Below, piece by piece: positions 9,423-22,000 of a DNA stretch of 64,000 nucleotides. Where the stretch lies: positions 248,001 to 312,000 of the forward strand of contig OZ037913.1 of NCBI GenBank assembly GCA_964035575.1, given 5' to 3'. The notes beneath the pieces were generated by a model. That model did no database searches, was not told where the DNA came from, and worked only from the letters and a program-made list of their open reading frames with translations. Numbering within the stretch: position 1 is the stretch's first letter; each line of letters starts with the position of its first letter. Source of the stretch: Rhynchopus sp. YZ270_cl-10 (taxonomy: Eukaryota > Euglenozoa > Diplonemea > Diplonemida > Diplonemidae). The position numbers and the translations under genes are program-made.

Positions 9423-12400
9423 ATGACACCAAATGCGACGTCGCTTAAGGTTGGGCTGCTTGACCTATGCGCGGCGAGTTTGATAAAGGAGCCAAAATTC
9501 GATTTGACGAAGGAGAGCTCACGGACGGTGCGCATTGTTACCATGGCGAAGACGCTGGCGAAGACCTGTCCGGAGTACATCCTGAAGCTGGCTTTGTATG
9601 TCCGGCTGGATCTGAACATCCGGGTAACTGCAAACCTGTTGAGTGCAGTCGCGGCTACCACTCCGCTGTGCATGCCGTATTTGAAGGCGTACATTCCGAA
9701 GATCATTGTGCTTCCTTCTGATTGGGTTCAGATTGCACAGATGTCTCAGGACATTATCCACCGCCACCGTCTCCAACACGAAGCCATCAACGAAGGCACC
9801 TCACAACTGAAATTCCACGACGGCGTGCGGTTCAACAGCACCGTACCCCCTCTTATGAAAGGCCTTCCCACTGCGTTGCGTGGGGCTTTGGTGGAGAGGT
9901 TTGCGGGGTTTGATGAGTACCAGCTTGCGAAGCATGACAAGGAGCGTGCAATGCTCAACCGCAACAGAAGGAACAAAAAGAAAGGGACCACTGCAGACAA
10001 GACAGAAAGCTCTGATTCCGACACCGACTCTGATGCAGACTCCGACGCCTCCTCAGACGAGGAAGAGGAAGAGGAGGAAGTGGACACCATCCCGACCATC
10101 ACGAAGGAGCGCGTTGTCTTCACCATCAAACGGCTGATCCGATACCTCCACATCACGAAGCCGGTTTACCATGTCATGTGCATCACCGGAAGGAAATACC
10201 CTACCACAAAGGCAGGATTCGAAGACGCAGGATTGACAGGAGACTTTGAGGAAAGCCGTGCAGGGAAGAGAATGAAGCTTGCGACCCCAAAGACCTGGGA
10301 GGTAGTGGTGTCTGCGGAAGGGAATAAGGCAGGGGTGTGGGAAGGACTGCTGGATGCATCCCCACCGCTTCCGTTTATGGCAATGCTGCGCAATTTGAGG
10401 AATTTTCTGTTGTCCGGGATCTCCGAGGAGCACCACGCAAAGGTTCTGAACCGTCTCCGCTCTGCAGACCAGGTTCTTGCCTCGAGACAGTTTCCTCATC
10501 AGTTCTTCAATGCGTACACTGCAGTCAGCCTCGACCTCGAAACCGCATTCCTCACCTACGAAGAAAAGCAAGCCGTCTACCTATCCCGAGGAAGCCGCAT
10601 GGTGTTGGAACCCTGGATGCAACGCAGAAAGGTCCCTTCTCCTGTCAACCCACCGACGGAGAGTCTCTTAGATAAATACCGGGAGGCCATTGACGAGGCG
10701 AGCCGGCTGGCAACAGTGTTCAACGTCAATCCCATCCGAGGAAAAACGGTGGTGTTCTGCGATGTGTTGGAGGTGCGTCCTAAGAAGGGGCACTCTGCTG
10801 TTGGAGGAGTGAAGCAACCTCATGGGATTGGAATGTTGTTGAGCCTGCTCTTTCAGTATGGATCGGAGGACTGCGAAATCCGTTTGTATGACTCAGAGAC
10901 TGGAGAAAACAGAGCAGCGCCTCGACCACATAGTACGCAAATCCTTGCCAACATGGCTGCCCTCGATGCAGTGGTTGCTGACATGCAAGAAACCGCAACA
11001 CGGCGTGGTACCCCCTCCGCCCTCCGGTTCCCCTTTGATGTGCTCAACCGTTACCTCCGTGAAGAACGGCATATTGACAACCTCATCGTCATCTCCTCCA
11101 CCTTCGTTGGCGGAGCCGGGTCCGTTCGTGCTGACAACAAAGACGATGCGAACCCATACCGTACAGGAGGGGTCAAGGAATATCTCGAAAAAATCCGTCG
11201 TCTGATTAACCCAGACCTTTTGTACGTCTCCGTCGACATTGCGGGGAGGAACAGCGCGAAGGCAAGGAACATTGTTGAAACATCATGTCATATGGATAAG
11301 GAAGCGGCCCGGGATGTGTACATTGTTGGGTTTTCTGATAATATTTTGCGATTTGTGTCTGAAAGGGGGGGGTCTCAGATGGACTATGTCGACCGCATTG
11401 ACGAAGCGAAAGGCGTCAAAAAACAGTTGATCAACTTTGAAACACTTCAAAGCAGACTTCGTCTGGCAAACCCCGACATTGCAGCGATCAACCACGATGC
11501 TGCCTCAGAAGACGATGACGACGATGATGATGACGACTCAGACAGCGAAGGGTACGACTCCTCCACGGACTACACTTCAACCACAAACGTCACCGCAAGC
11601 GAACGCAGGGGCAAAAGCGTTACCCAAAGCGTCGGAGCTTCCCGCAGTGCATCTAAGGTTTCAACACTGACCGGAGGGTGGAGGACAATCCGTGTCTTCG
11701 TGTCATCAACGTTTTTGGATATGCAAACCGAACGCAACATCCTCGCCTCCAAGGTCTTCCCCACTCTGCGGAGATGGTGTGCAGTAGAGGGGATAAAGGC
11801 GCATATTGAGGATGTGGACTTCCGTTGGGGGATTACTCAGACAGAGGCAGAAAAGGGGTTGTCACCGTCCATTTGTTTGAGCCATGTTGAAGCGTGCAAA
11901 CCCTTTTTTCTTGGTCTAGTAGGAGCACGCTATGGTGCGATGGTCCCGGCGTATGATCAGATCAAGCCGGACCCAGAGATCCTTGCGGGGGCGTCGGCGC
12001 ATTGCATGCATTGGTTGTCTGAAATGCCGGCGAATCGGTCGTTGACGGAGTTGGAGATGATGCAGGGTGCGTTGGGAGTGGATCCCGCGGAGCATGCGTT
12101 CTTTTACCTTAGAGACAATGAAGCGTTGGTGAAGACCGTTCCGCAGGTTTATCAACACATTTTTGAATCGGAAACTCCAGAAAAAGCGAGGCTTGTAGAA
12201 GATCTCCGTGCAAACATCCTTCGTAAGGGAGCCTCCGGGGACGTAACAGCAAGGCATTATAACGCAGAATGTAGTGCAAACTCAGCGGAGTTGACCGGAG
12301 CAGGGCTTGACAGTTTTGAACAGCAGGTTACCCTCGATCTGTGGAAGGCGATTCTAAAGGAGTTCAAAGGGGAGGACGAAGAGGACAGTGACGCTGAGGA

Positions 12401-15400
12401 GGTGGAGGATTCGCAGTTCTTGGTGGAGCGTGAAGGACATCACAACTTCCTTGCGAAGAAGGCGGGGAGGTTTTGTGGGAGAAGAGGATTGATGTCGGGG
12501 ATCTACAACTGGGTGCAGGGGTGCGGGGACGGCACTGCAGCGACGACTGCTGTGGCAACGAACTTCCAAGCATTTCAACCTGACGTCAAGGTGAAACGCA
12601 TTGACCCGAATGTGTTCCTCCTGCTCGGAGATGAGGGGACCGGGAAGTCCTCTGTCGCAGCCGCGCTCTGCAAACGCCTGCAGTGGCAGACCGAGGCGAT
12701 TCTCGGTGATGAGACGATCGTCATCCCGCACTTCGTTGGGTGCACACCAGCGTCGCGCCACCCAGATGCGGTGCTCCTCAGATTGATCACAGAACTGCGC
12801 ATTTTGGTAGGCGACGCAGATGATGCCGGTGTCCTGCAGGAGGGTGAGACAGAGCCACGTTCCCTGGCAGAGATCTACACCGCGCTTCTCGCAAAGGTAG
12901 AGACAGTAACAAAGGTGATCATCGTGATCGACGGTATCGACAAAATGGAGCCCCAAGAAGCAGCGTTGAAGGTGTTTGCAACGTTGATCCCATCGCGCAG
13001 GCATCGTGCGCAGACGCGGTTCTTTTTGACGTCGACACCGAGGAGTTGGTGCCACCTCGCGTTGTTGAAGCGCTCGCCTCCTCCAGAGACAAAACACTTC
13101 TCGGATTTGCCGTTATCCGAACGGAAGGAGATCTTCAAGAAGACCATGAAACTGTACGGAAAGGCGGTGGAGGAGTCGTACTCCAGGAAGGGGGGCGCTG
13201 TGATCCAGACCTTGGTGAAGAAGTCTGATGCGAAGGTGCCGGAGTACCTGGCTATTGTGATGGAGTACCTGCGGATCCATGCGACCCACGACACGCTCGC
13301 AGGAATGGTGCGCGACATCCCCGCGACACTGCCGAAGCTTCTGGACTACCTTCTGCAGCAGACGCACACCCGGTTTGGGCTTGACAAGAACTGCGCTGCG
13401 TCTGTTCTCCCGCCTCTTGCGTTGTCGCATGGCTCCTCCCTGGGGCTGTCGTTGGCACAGCTGCAGGAGTACTCTGGGCTAGGGGCGTACCAGGTGTTGT
13501 CCCTTTTGGCTGTCCTGCCGGATCACCTTGTCACGTATGATCCTGCGCTGGGTGCGTACCGTTTGGTGTCGGGGGTGTTTGCGATGGCAGTGAAGAAGGC
13601 TTTCTGCCGCAACAAAGCAGAAGAGATGTCCGTCAGGAGACGTCTCTCGCAGCTTCTTCTCCGCCCTGCCTTGGTTGAGAAGCCGGATGCCAAAGCGAAG
13701 TACGCCTTCCACCTTCTGAAGGAGTCTGATGTGCGCAACATCCTGAAGCACGCCCTCGCAGGACAGCATTGGGAGCTGCTGGAAGAGCTGCTGTCGGATT
13801 TGGTGTTCATTGAAACCTGCGCAAGGATGAACCTCGTGTACGACCTGCTCACCGTCATCGACGAATGTCTCCGGACCAACAAACTCCTTGCACGCCGTCT
13901 TGGCGCCTTCAGAACGTTCCTCTCTGAGAACCTGCACCTTCTCGACTCATACCCAATGATTGTGCACCAATGCGCCATGAACGCTGTCCCAGATGAGTCT
14001 GGGGTGGGGGTGCAGTCTGCGGCAAAGCGATTGGCTGAATCGGACGGGGCGCATGTTGCATGGTTCCAGCAGGTTGCACAGCAGATGTCACCACCACTGT
14101 GCACACGTGATCAGAAGATGGCCTCCGCAGTATGCTGTGTCGCAATGAGCAAGGACAGCCGTTATGTCGCTGCAGGTTGCGCAGACTGGTCCATCCGCGT
14201 CCACACCCAACGCGATGGAAGCCATAAATTCACCTTAAAGAGGCACACCGACACGGTGACGGCCATCGCATTCTCGATGTCGGACACGATGGTGTCGTGC
14301 TCGCGTGACAAATCCTTTGTGCTTTGGTCTCTGCAGGATGGGGCAGTGCTGTGGCACAAACACAACGCGCATTTCAAGGCCGTCAACGGCGTCTTCGTTG
14401 CGAAAAGCGGCGACTGCATTGTCAGTGGAGGGGACGACGGCAGGGTCAACATCTGGGACATCCCCTCGAAGGCGAGAGTCACACAGCTCAACCACCACAC
14501 CGGCCCTGTCACCTGCGTCAAGGCACACTCCGAAGGACGTCTCTTTGCCAGCGCTTCATGGGACCGCACCGTACGCCTCTACGTCTCCCCTGGCCCCGAA
14601 GCACGCTGTATCGGCACCATCCAAACCCGCCTTAAGGCAATCCGCGACATCAGCTGGATCCCCAGCCTCACCCAGGTCATAGCCTGCTCCTCCGTTGACG
14701 GAAAGGTCAAGGTGTTCGACGTCATGACACGCGAAGTGATGACCACCTACGACAGCCACTACGGCCGAGCGGTCAACTCGGTGACGTACTCCAATGACGG
14801 AAAGTTCCTCGCCACCAGCGACACTGCAGGATGCATCAAGGTGTGGAGGGCGGGGATCACCGAGCAGCACATTGTCACCTGCAATGGGCATTTTGACGGA
14901 GTTGCGCAGACTGTGTTTGCACCGGATAATCGGACGTTGATTTCGGGCTCTGCCGATGGGCATATGAAATCATGGCATCGGGAGCGTGCCCCGATGCAGT
15001 CGATCCACCAGGCGAAGGTGACTGCCTGCGTCCTCTACGGCGAGACCGTTGTCACTGCAGGGAGAGACGGGGCCATCAAGGTGTCCCACGCCGCATCGGA
15101 AAAGCTGGCGCAACGTTTCATTCACCACACTGACGACAACATCGACAACCCCCACGTCGCCGTCACCTGCCTCGACCTTTCAGAAGACGGACAACGCATT
15201 CTTGCCGGATGCGCGGACGGAGGCATCCGCATTTGGCTGGTCGACTCCATGGCAACACCAGAGACATCCCGGAGGGTCCCTGTCGTCTCCCTTCGCGCAC
15301 ACCGCAATGTAGTGACCGGAGCGAAATGGGTCAGCTCTGATGAGTTTGTCACCGTCAGTTGGGACTGCAGTATTAAGCGTTGGGGGCTGACTGTACGTCT

Positions 15401-17176
15401 TTCAAAGAACTTTGACGACATCCAAGAAGTAAGCGAGGCCAAGGCACTCCAGGTACAACGCAAAGCCGCACACCGTCGGGAGATCACCTCTGTCGAGGTA
15501 AGTGGCGACACCCTTACCACTGCCTCCTTCGACGGCACAGTCCGCGTCTGGAATGCGGAGACACTGACCCCAATCCGCACCCTCCTCCACGGCACCTCCT
15601 GGACCGTCGCATGCGCCTACCACCCTGCAGACCCAGCGCTTCTCGCCTCTGTCTCATACGACGGCACACTCTGCCTCTGGGACCTCTCGGTTCCTTCTGC
15701 CGACGCTCTTCTTGTCTCCCACAATGAAACCGACCAGCTCTCCTCCGTCGCCTTCCTCTCCAACAACCTTTTGGTAACCGGTGGCACCACAGGCCTGCGT
15801 GCCTACCGGATCAATCTTACTCTCGACAAAACGACGGACCGGGTCGTCTCAGAGGCCGTCCCGCTGTCGGGGGTCTACTTCACAAAGGCACCGATTGCTT
15901 CCCTCGCAGTATCACGCCAGCCTCGACCGTTCGCAGCAGGGCGCAAACGGGGGGTTGAAAAAGAGGACCGTCTGGTGTACTGTGGTGATGTGTTGGGTGG
16001 AGGTGGGTATCTCTCGTATCATGATGTAGAGGGGGGTGCATGGGGGGCAGTGCGGAGAGGGGAAGAAGGGGTGCCGAAGGAAGCGCTGTTGGAAGGTGCG
16101 GTGGTGGTCGACTGCAACGCAAGCTCGGTGGACGAGACAGCGTCTTCCCTGGAATCCTACTCCACCTGGGAGACTGCAGACCCGAACGACGTCTACCCAG
16201 GTCGTGGAGGCCTCTTCAAGAAGTTTGCCTCAGGTGAAGAACGCAAGCAACACCTCCTCAGTGCCAGGAATGAGTACATCGCGTCCTTGAAGAACCGCGG
16301 CAAGCCAAAGGAAAAGAAAACCCCTATGAAGCCTATGTCCGCAGACGCGCAGCAGCATTTCGAGCAGTCGGTATGCATAGCTCAACTGAAAATAATCCTT
16401 AGGTGGTAAGAACTGCTTTTTTTTGTAAAGCTTATTAGAGGTTGTAAGAGAAGTAGGATAGGATCAACCCATCAATCCCCGATGTTTTAGTCACGCACCA
16501 AAAGGTAGGCTGCCGGCGAGAGGGCTTTGTATTTCAAAATTTCCCCTTTTTTTATTGAAGAAGAGTGAGCAGCAAGTACAGCGGCATCTCTTCTTGTACT
16601 ACCCTTGCAATTCCTGCAATCGAATCCGCAACCAGCATTTCTTTCCACACCCCTAGAATCTCCGTGATGTGCGCTCGGTTCAGGTACTGGTCGTTGAGGG
16701 GAAGGATTGCCCCTTGCAGCCGTTCTCCAGCAAGCCCGGCCACCATCCCAGCATGCGACCGCCCCCCTTGCATGTCTCGCGTATATCCGCGAGTGCCAGT
16801 TTTGCAGCCCTTTGAACAGATTTGGCTCCGGTTCCTTCTCTGGCTGAGAAGCAATGTTAAGTCCTCTTTTGTTACAAGACAAGATGAATGCCCAGACAAG
16901 CGTGATTGTATCTGAGTCTCTCTTGACGGTCCCATGCTTTGCCCTGAGTTATTTGCCAGTAGTTGTCGTGGTTCAGAGTGATGCTAGGATTCACAGAGTG
17001 GGATTGTTAGCTTCATCGTAATTAACTCACAGAGTGCATAGTCCTTTGGTTCACTATAACATTTTCATTGTTACTAACACTTATCTCTTTTTCAAAAAAA
17101 ATGTTAAATTCTCTCTCTTTTACAGGTGAAAACTGCTGAAGTATTCATGCTGCTTCAAAAGATGGGCGTGATGTGA
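9423..17176 (+). CDS. TEP1-like protein (TROVE, DUF4062, NACHT, WD40)
   Basis: Two exons, 9423-16370 and 17126-17176, give 2332 residues. The intron starts GTATGC and ends TTTTACAG; it is phase 0 and exon 2 encodes VKTAEVFMLLQKMGVM. Domains in order: TROVE RNA-binding module, about residues 10-560 (motifs KLALYVRLDLNIR, LPSDWVQIA, FDEYQLAKHDKERA), interrupted by an acidic Ser/Asp/Glu insert near 190-225; a second acidic insert near 690-735; DUF4062 from about 753 (RTIRVFVSSTFLDMQ); a NACHT NTPase with Walker A GDEGTGKSS near 1069 and Walker B VIIVIDGID near 1165; a helical segment; then WD40 repeats from about 1565 to 2130. This is the arrangement of metazoan telomerase-associated protein 1, which binds vault RNA and telomerase RNA and is part of vault particles. 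By family knowledge it should be a cytoplasmic RNP component; a telomerase role here is unproven. F4 repeats lie just upstream. Confidence 0.92.
16552..16935 (-). other. Antisense coding-like ORF inside the TEP1-like intron
   Basis: A 127-residue frame on the minus strand, within the intron 16371-17125. From about its middle onward it reads like real protein (HAGMVAGLAGERLQGAILPL, then an Ile/Val/Glu-rich helix ending MPLYLLLTLL). A second minus-strand frame overlaps it. I recognise no domain. It could be a remnant of an inserted gene or element, a nested gene, or chance. If real it would be one of very few minus-strand coding segments here. Confidence 0.3.
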
Positions 17177-19042
17177 TAGGTGAGAGAGATGGAGGGAAGG
17201 GGAATGATGGAATGATGGAGTGATGGAGACCGGAATCGGGACAACAGAAGCGGAATAAGATGTTTTTTTTTTTGGATGAGAACGAAAAGGGGGGGAAAAA
17301 CGAATTGGAAAAATATGTGTGTGATGTGTTTATTTTTCTCCCACCCAGCCTTCCCCTCTCCCGGCTTCACAACGTGATCTGTCTGTGTGAGTTGTTGTTG
17401 TTGTTGTTGTTTTTTGTTTTGTTTTAGGCCAGGTGCGAACTTTCTAGCAAAAAAACTCGACAGTTGACGCTATATTTGAGTGGTGAAATAATGCGATTTT
17501 TTTTTACTGAAAAAATGGGGGGAAAAGCAAAAAAAAATAAATGCTTGGATGTCTACACTAAGATTTTGAGGGGAAAGAGAGAGCCAAAACAGTATGGGAA
17601 AAAACAACAAAAGTCGCATTACATTATTACCTCGTTTATTGCTGTCCTGTTGGGGACCTTTTATTTTTATTTTATTTGTTTCTCACCGTTCTATCCCAGA
17701 GCTTCGCACCTATTCCTGCTACACTTTATTTTTGGGGTTTTTTTTGAATTTTGAAATTTTGACTTTTCAAAAAATCGGGGGGTAATGGGGAGGGTTGTTC
17801 TGTCGCATCGAAGTGTATTACATTTGGTATGGCGAAGGTGACTAAGTCCACGAGAGGCTTAGGATCATCTTACCGACCGTATATTTTATTACAAAATGTT
17901 TGCACTCTTTTTTTGAGATACACATTTACGAGGGCTTTGTATTTCAAGTTTTTTTCCCTTTTTCTTTTTCCAACTTTCTTTTAACTGATCTGCGTGCACA
18001 GTGAGTCGCATTCATCTTTACAAGCTTTTTTTTTTTTAAATGGGGCTTTTTTTGAAAGCAGAACCAAATATTTTTAACCAGCCTATGATAGGTAAACGTT
18101 GTTCTAAAGGTATAATTTATACATCGGTTTGAAGTACCGCTTTTTTTTTTGGATAATTTTGGGGGTACTAAAAACAAAACAGAAACACAGGGGGGAGTGG
18201 GGGTGGAGGGTAACTCCGTTTATTAAGATGTGTATGCAGGTGAGGGATATTCATCTTTCAACCTTTTTTTTTTTACCTTGTCTCCGCTACTCTAAGGGAC
18301 CGAGGTGTGTTGTGTTTTGTCTGTCTGTCAAACCCTAACCTACACTGTGCGTTTGTTTTTGTGTGTTTTTGTATTTTTTGCATATTTTTTTTGCACCGAA
18401 TTCCTGTCTTTTGACACCTTCAGTCGCAAAACGACAAAACCACAAACCACAAAATCCTCAGCAAAAAAAAAGTAACAGACATTATTTATTTTGGAAAAAC
18501 CGGACAGGAAAACCCGGTTTTCAAAACCGGAAAACCGGGTCGAAACGCAGTTGCATCTGTTGTGTTGCCCACATACATGCAATCGTTCTACGTCTACTTT
18601 ATCACCACACAACAAAACTACCCCCTCCTAAAGACTAACGTGTTCCCCCCCTCTTTCTTCTCTTCTTTCCACACCTGAATCCTCAGAAGAAAACAAAAGA
18701 TAACTCCTCCCCCTTTTTTAAAACTATTATGCACATTCATAATAAAAAGATCCCCCTTTTTTGTATTTTTCAAGACATTTTTTCTTCTAGTTTGGGTACA
18801 TTTAGTGCATCCTATTATACCTTCTATTCAGTAGAATAGTTAGTATATGAAACACTTGTAGTGAGGCCTTAACGGGAGTTAGTCGCTATCTCAACAAAGA
18901 AGCGCACCTCTTAACTTACAAAGTACTACAGTGAAATACAATACAAAACAAACAGAGCAAAAACAAAAAGCAAAAAAAAAAAAACAAACAAACTTTCATA
19001 CCCCCCCTTTCAGACACCACCTCTTTCCTCCCCCACCAAACA
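17177..19042. other. Intergenic, repeat-derived
   Basis: No gene supported; the open frames are driven by homopolymers. It holds an F1 copy (17835-17875), an F4 tail (17929-17950), an F3-like tail (18226-18268) and a palindromic CCGG-rich stretch (18495-18540). A long A-rich then C-rich leader runs into the polycystin start codon. Confidence 0.55.
17835..17876 (+). repeat. F1 stem-loop repeat
   Basis: AAGGTGA, CTAAG, loop TCCACGAGAG, GCTTAG, GA, TCATCTT. Confidence 0.65.
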
Positions 19043-22000
19043 ATGTTCGACAATGACAACGACGCTGTTGAGATGGACACTAAAGGGCCGCCTCTGTCTC
19101 CTCGATCGCAGCAATCATTTCATTCTTCACCTCGCGGATCTCCACAGGGTGGCGATGGCAACGTATCACCACGATCGCCACGGAGGAAACAATCCTTTGG
19201 GGCGGCCCAAAACGCACAGCTTCTTGGGTTGGGCGCAGCGGTGCGGGCCCCGGGGAGTGTTCCGTTACTAGGTGATGAGGATGAAGATGAATGGGGACCT
19301 TTGGAGTTATGGAAGCCAGGGGACAACGCATATTTAGTTACCAACGAAGACAAAATCCATGCAGCGATGGAGGCTGCAGAACTCCCTTCACCTTCATCAG
19401 AGTTATTACAGCACTGCGGCGAGGTTGCGACAGTCACCGTAGTAACAGCAGAGCAAAACCTCGAGGTCGTCTTTGGCGAGGACACAACGGTGTTCATGCT
19501 TCCGCCTTCTGCTGTTAAGAAAACACTGATGCTTCCATTAGAAAAACCTGCGGAGATGACTGTCGAAGATATTGGTCTTCAGATACGACACTCTGAATTT
19601 GGAGGTTTACAGGTAATAGGGACAACGGAAGGAGAGGATGCATGGAAGGCGGGGATAGGATCGCATCCGGGTTGGTGGATCACTCATGTGGGCAAGGCGT
19701 TTGTGATGACGGAGGAGGATTTTACGGATGCAGAAGGAACATCAATTCGATTGGAAAAAAGGGTAACATTGCCGTACACCTTCGCGTCAAGCACCTTGGA
19801 GGATAAGATTGAGCGTGCAATCCTCTCCTCGGACCTCAGAATATATCTCATATTTGTCGCCCTTTTTGTAGTGTTTTTCATTCTCGATCGTGATGTAGAA
19901 GCCTCATATTATATTACACAGAATATGAGGGCCGCGGTTTTTGGAAATGAAATTCCGTTTTTTTATCCGGATGACTCAGGGATAGGGTGTAAGGCTGGGG
20001 AGCCGGAGATTTTGAAGTGGGAGAAAACGTATAGGGATTTGGCGAATGTGTGGGATTGGAATGTGTGGACGGTGACGATGGCGCTTCCTTCGCTATGGGC
20101 TACGTCGCAGTTTGGTCCGGCGGTGAGTTCGAATATTTTGCTTGGTGGAGTGCGGTTTCGTACTATCCGGACCCGCTCGGACTCTTGCACGGTGAACCCC
20201 GATATCATTCCATCCTATCTCCTCAGCGAACAAAAATGCTACGGCGCATATTCCAGTGGCGCAGAATCCGCAGGGCGTATTGGTGGAGAATCTATGGACT
20301 ATCTCGCTACATTTAACCCCCGCGAAACCACCGGCATCTGGGGCGAAACCCCACAATACCGAACCTGTGGAGAAACCGACCCAGATGGGTCCTGGGTGCC
20401 TCCGCTCACCTCTGGTCTGGTTGACACCTATCATTGTGGCGGATATGTCTTTGAAATTCCGTTTCACAGAAATGGGACAAATGGGTTGGAGGTGCTTCCT
20501 GTGGAGACTGCGGTGGAGATGTACAAAAACTGGGCCTGCAAAGGGTGGGTGGATGACTATGCGACCCGTCTTGTTGCGCTTGAATTGTATGAGTATTCGC
20601 CTACTTTTGATACATTTTTGAGTGTAAAAATCTTTTTTGAGGTGGCTGCCGGAGGGGCCTGGCTGCCATTAGATCAGTACAGAACGTTTTCGATCTGGAG
20701 TCCAAATAAGAAGGGTCAGTTGGCATTGGACATCATCTTTTTGATGTTCATTCTGTATTATGTAGGCGACTTCATCGCAGATGCTCGTAGACAGAGACGG
20801 CGTAACCGGAAGCTGCTCCGCCACTTCATGTCCCCCTGGGTGATCCTCGAGTTCCTCAACCTGACCCTCTTCCTCATCTCCTTCGGCTTCCGCTTTGCAT
20901 GGTACACCGTAAGCAACTCAACGAACGTCACGGTCGATGAGATGAACCGACAGCGGGTGTACCCAGTGGTGCTCGACCGTATTGAATGGCTTTTTATGAT
21001 GCAGGTCTATTTCAATTCATGCAGTATGTGCATTTTTGGGATTTTTAAAAGGGTGACTAAGGACGAGAGTAACAACACACAAAAAACAAACGACTGATGA
21101 ATAAACCAAAGAATGATCTAATCAGACTAATGACGAGAGGCCTTCATTTTTAATTTTAAAAATCGGAGCAGCATCCCAACTAGTGAGGACTGAACCGTTT
21201 AGTTTCGACGTCAGTTTTTTTTTTTTTGAATGTTGGGGTGTTGAAAGATAAGAGGTAAGTAGGGTGGCAGGGAGCAGCTTTGAGTTCCCAAAGTGTGCGA
21301 GTCTGCATCTCGATAACGGGCTAAGGCGTGGCAGAACAATGATTATTTGTTTTTGTGCAAAATAAAACAGCTGATGTGCCATAATTTTTGGTGATGCTGA
21401 CTTAGCCCAAGAGAGGCTTAGAATGAGATTATGGGGATTTGATATAAAAAAAAAAACAACCCCACTCAGATGTTGTCCTGACCTTCCTAAAGCTGCTGAA
21501 GTTTTTACGTCTCAACAGTCGGATGAACATTCTCACAGCGACGCTAGCAGATGTATGTCGCACAGCGGTTCTTATTCTCTCCCCCTCTCCCTCTTTTATT
21601 GCACACGAGAGGCACATTAATCTTACATTTCCCCACCCCCTTCAATCTAATACAACATTCTCATCTGTTTTTATGCCTCTGAGACCTTTATTAATGAATG
21701 ACATTATCTCCGTTAGACCCCTCCTCTTTGTGCAAAGCCGTGATCTCACTACAGAGAGGCTTAGGCTTATCTTACAAACCTTTTATTTGATAAGGTGACT
21801 AAGCACACGAGAGGCTTAGGATCATCTTATAAACTTTTCTTTATTTTTGCTCCGAAAAACTTCGAAATCATCTCAAGTGTAAAGAGAGGTGTTCCCTTTA
21901 TACCTTCATTTCCCCACACAGTGTCAGGACTCTACCATGGGGGTTTTGATCATCTTCACCCTGATCGTGCTCGCCTTCTCTGTTGCAGGCACGACCCTCT

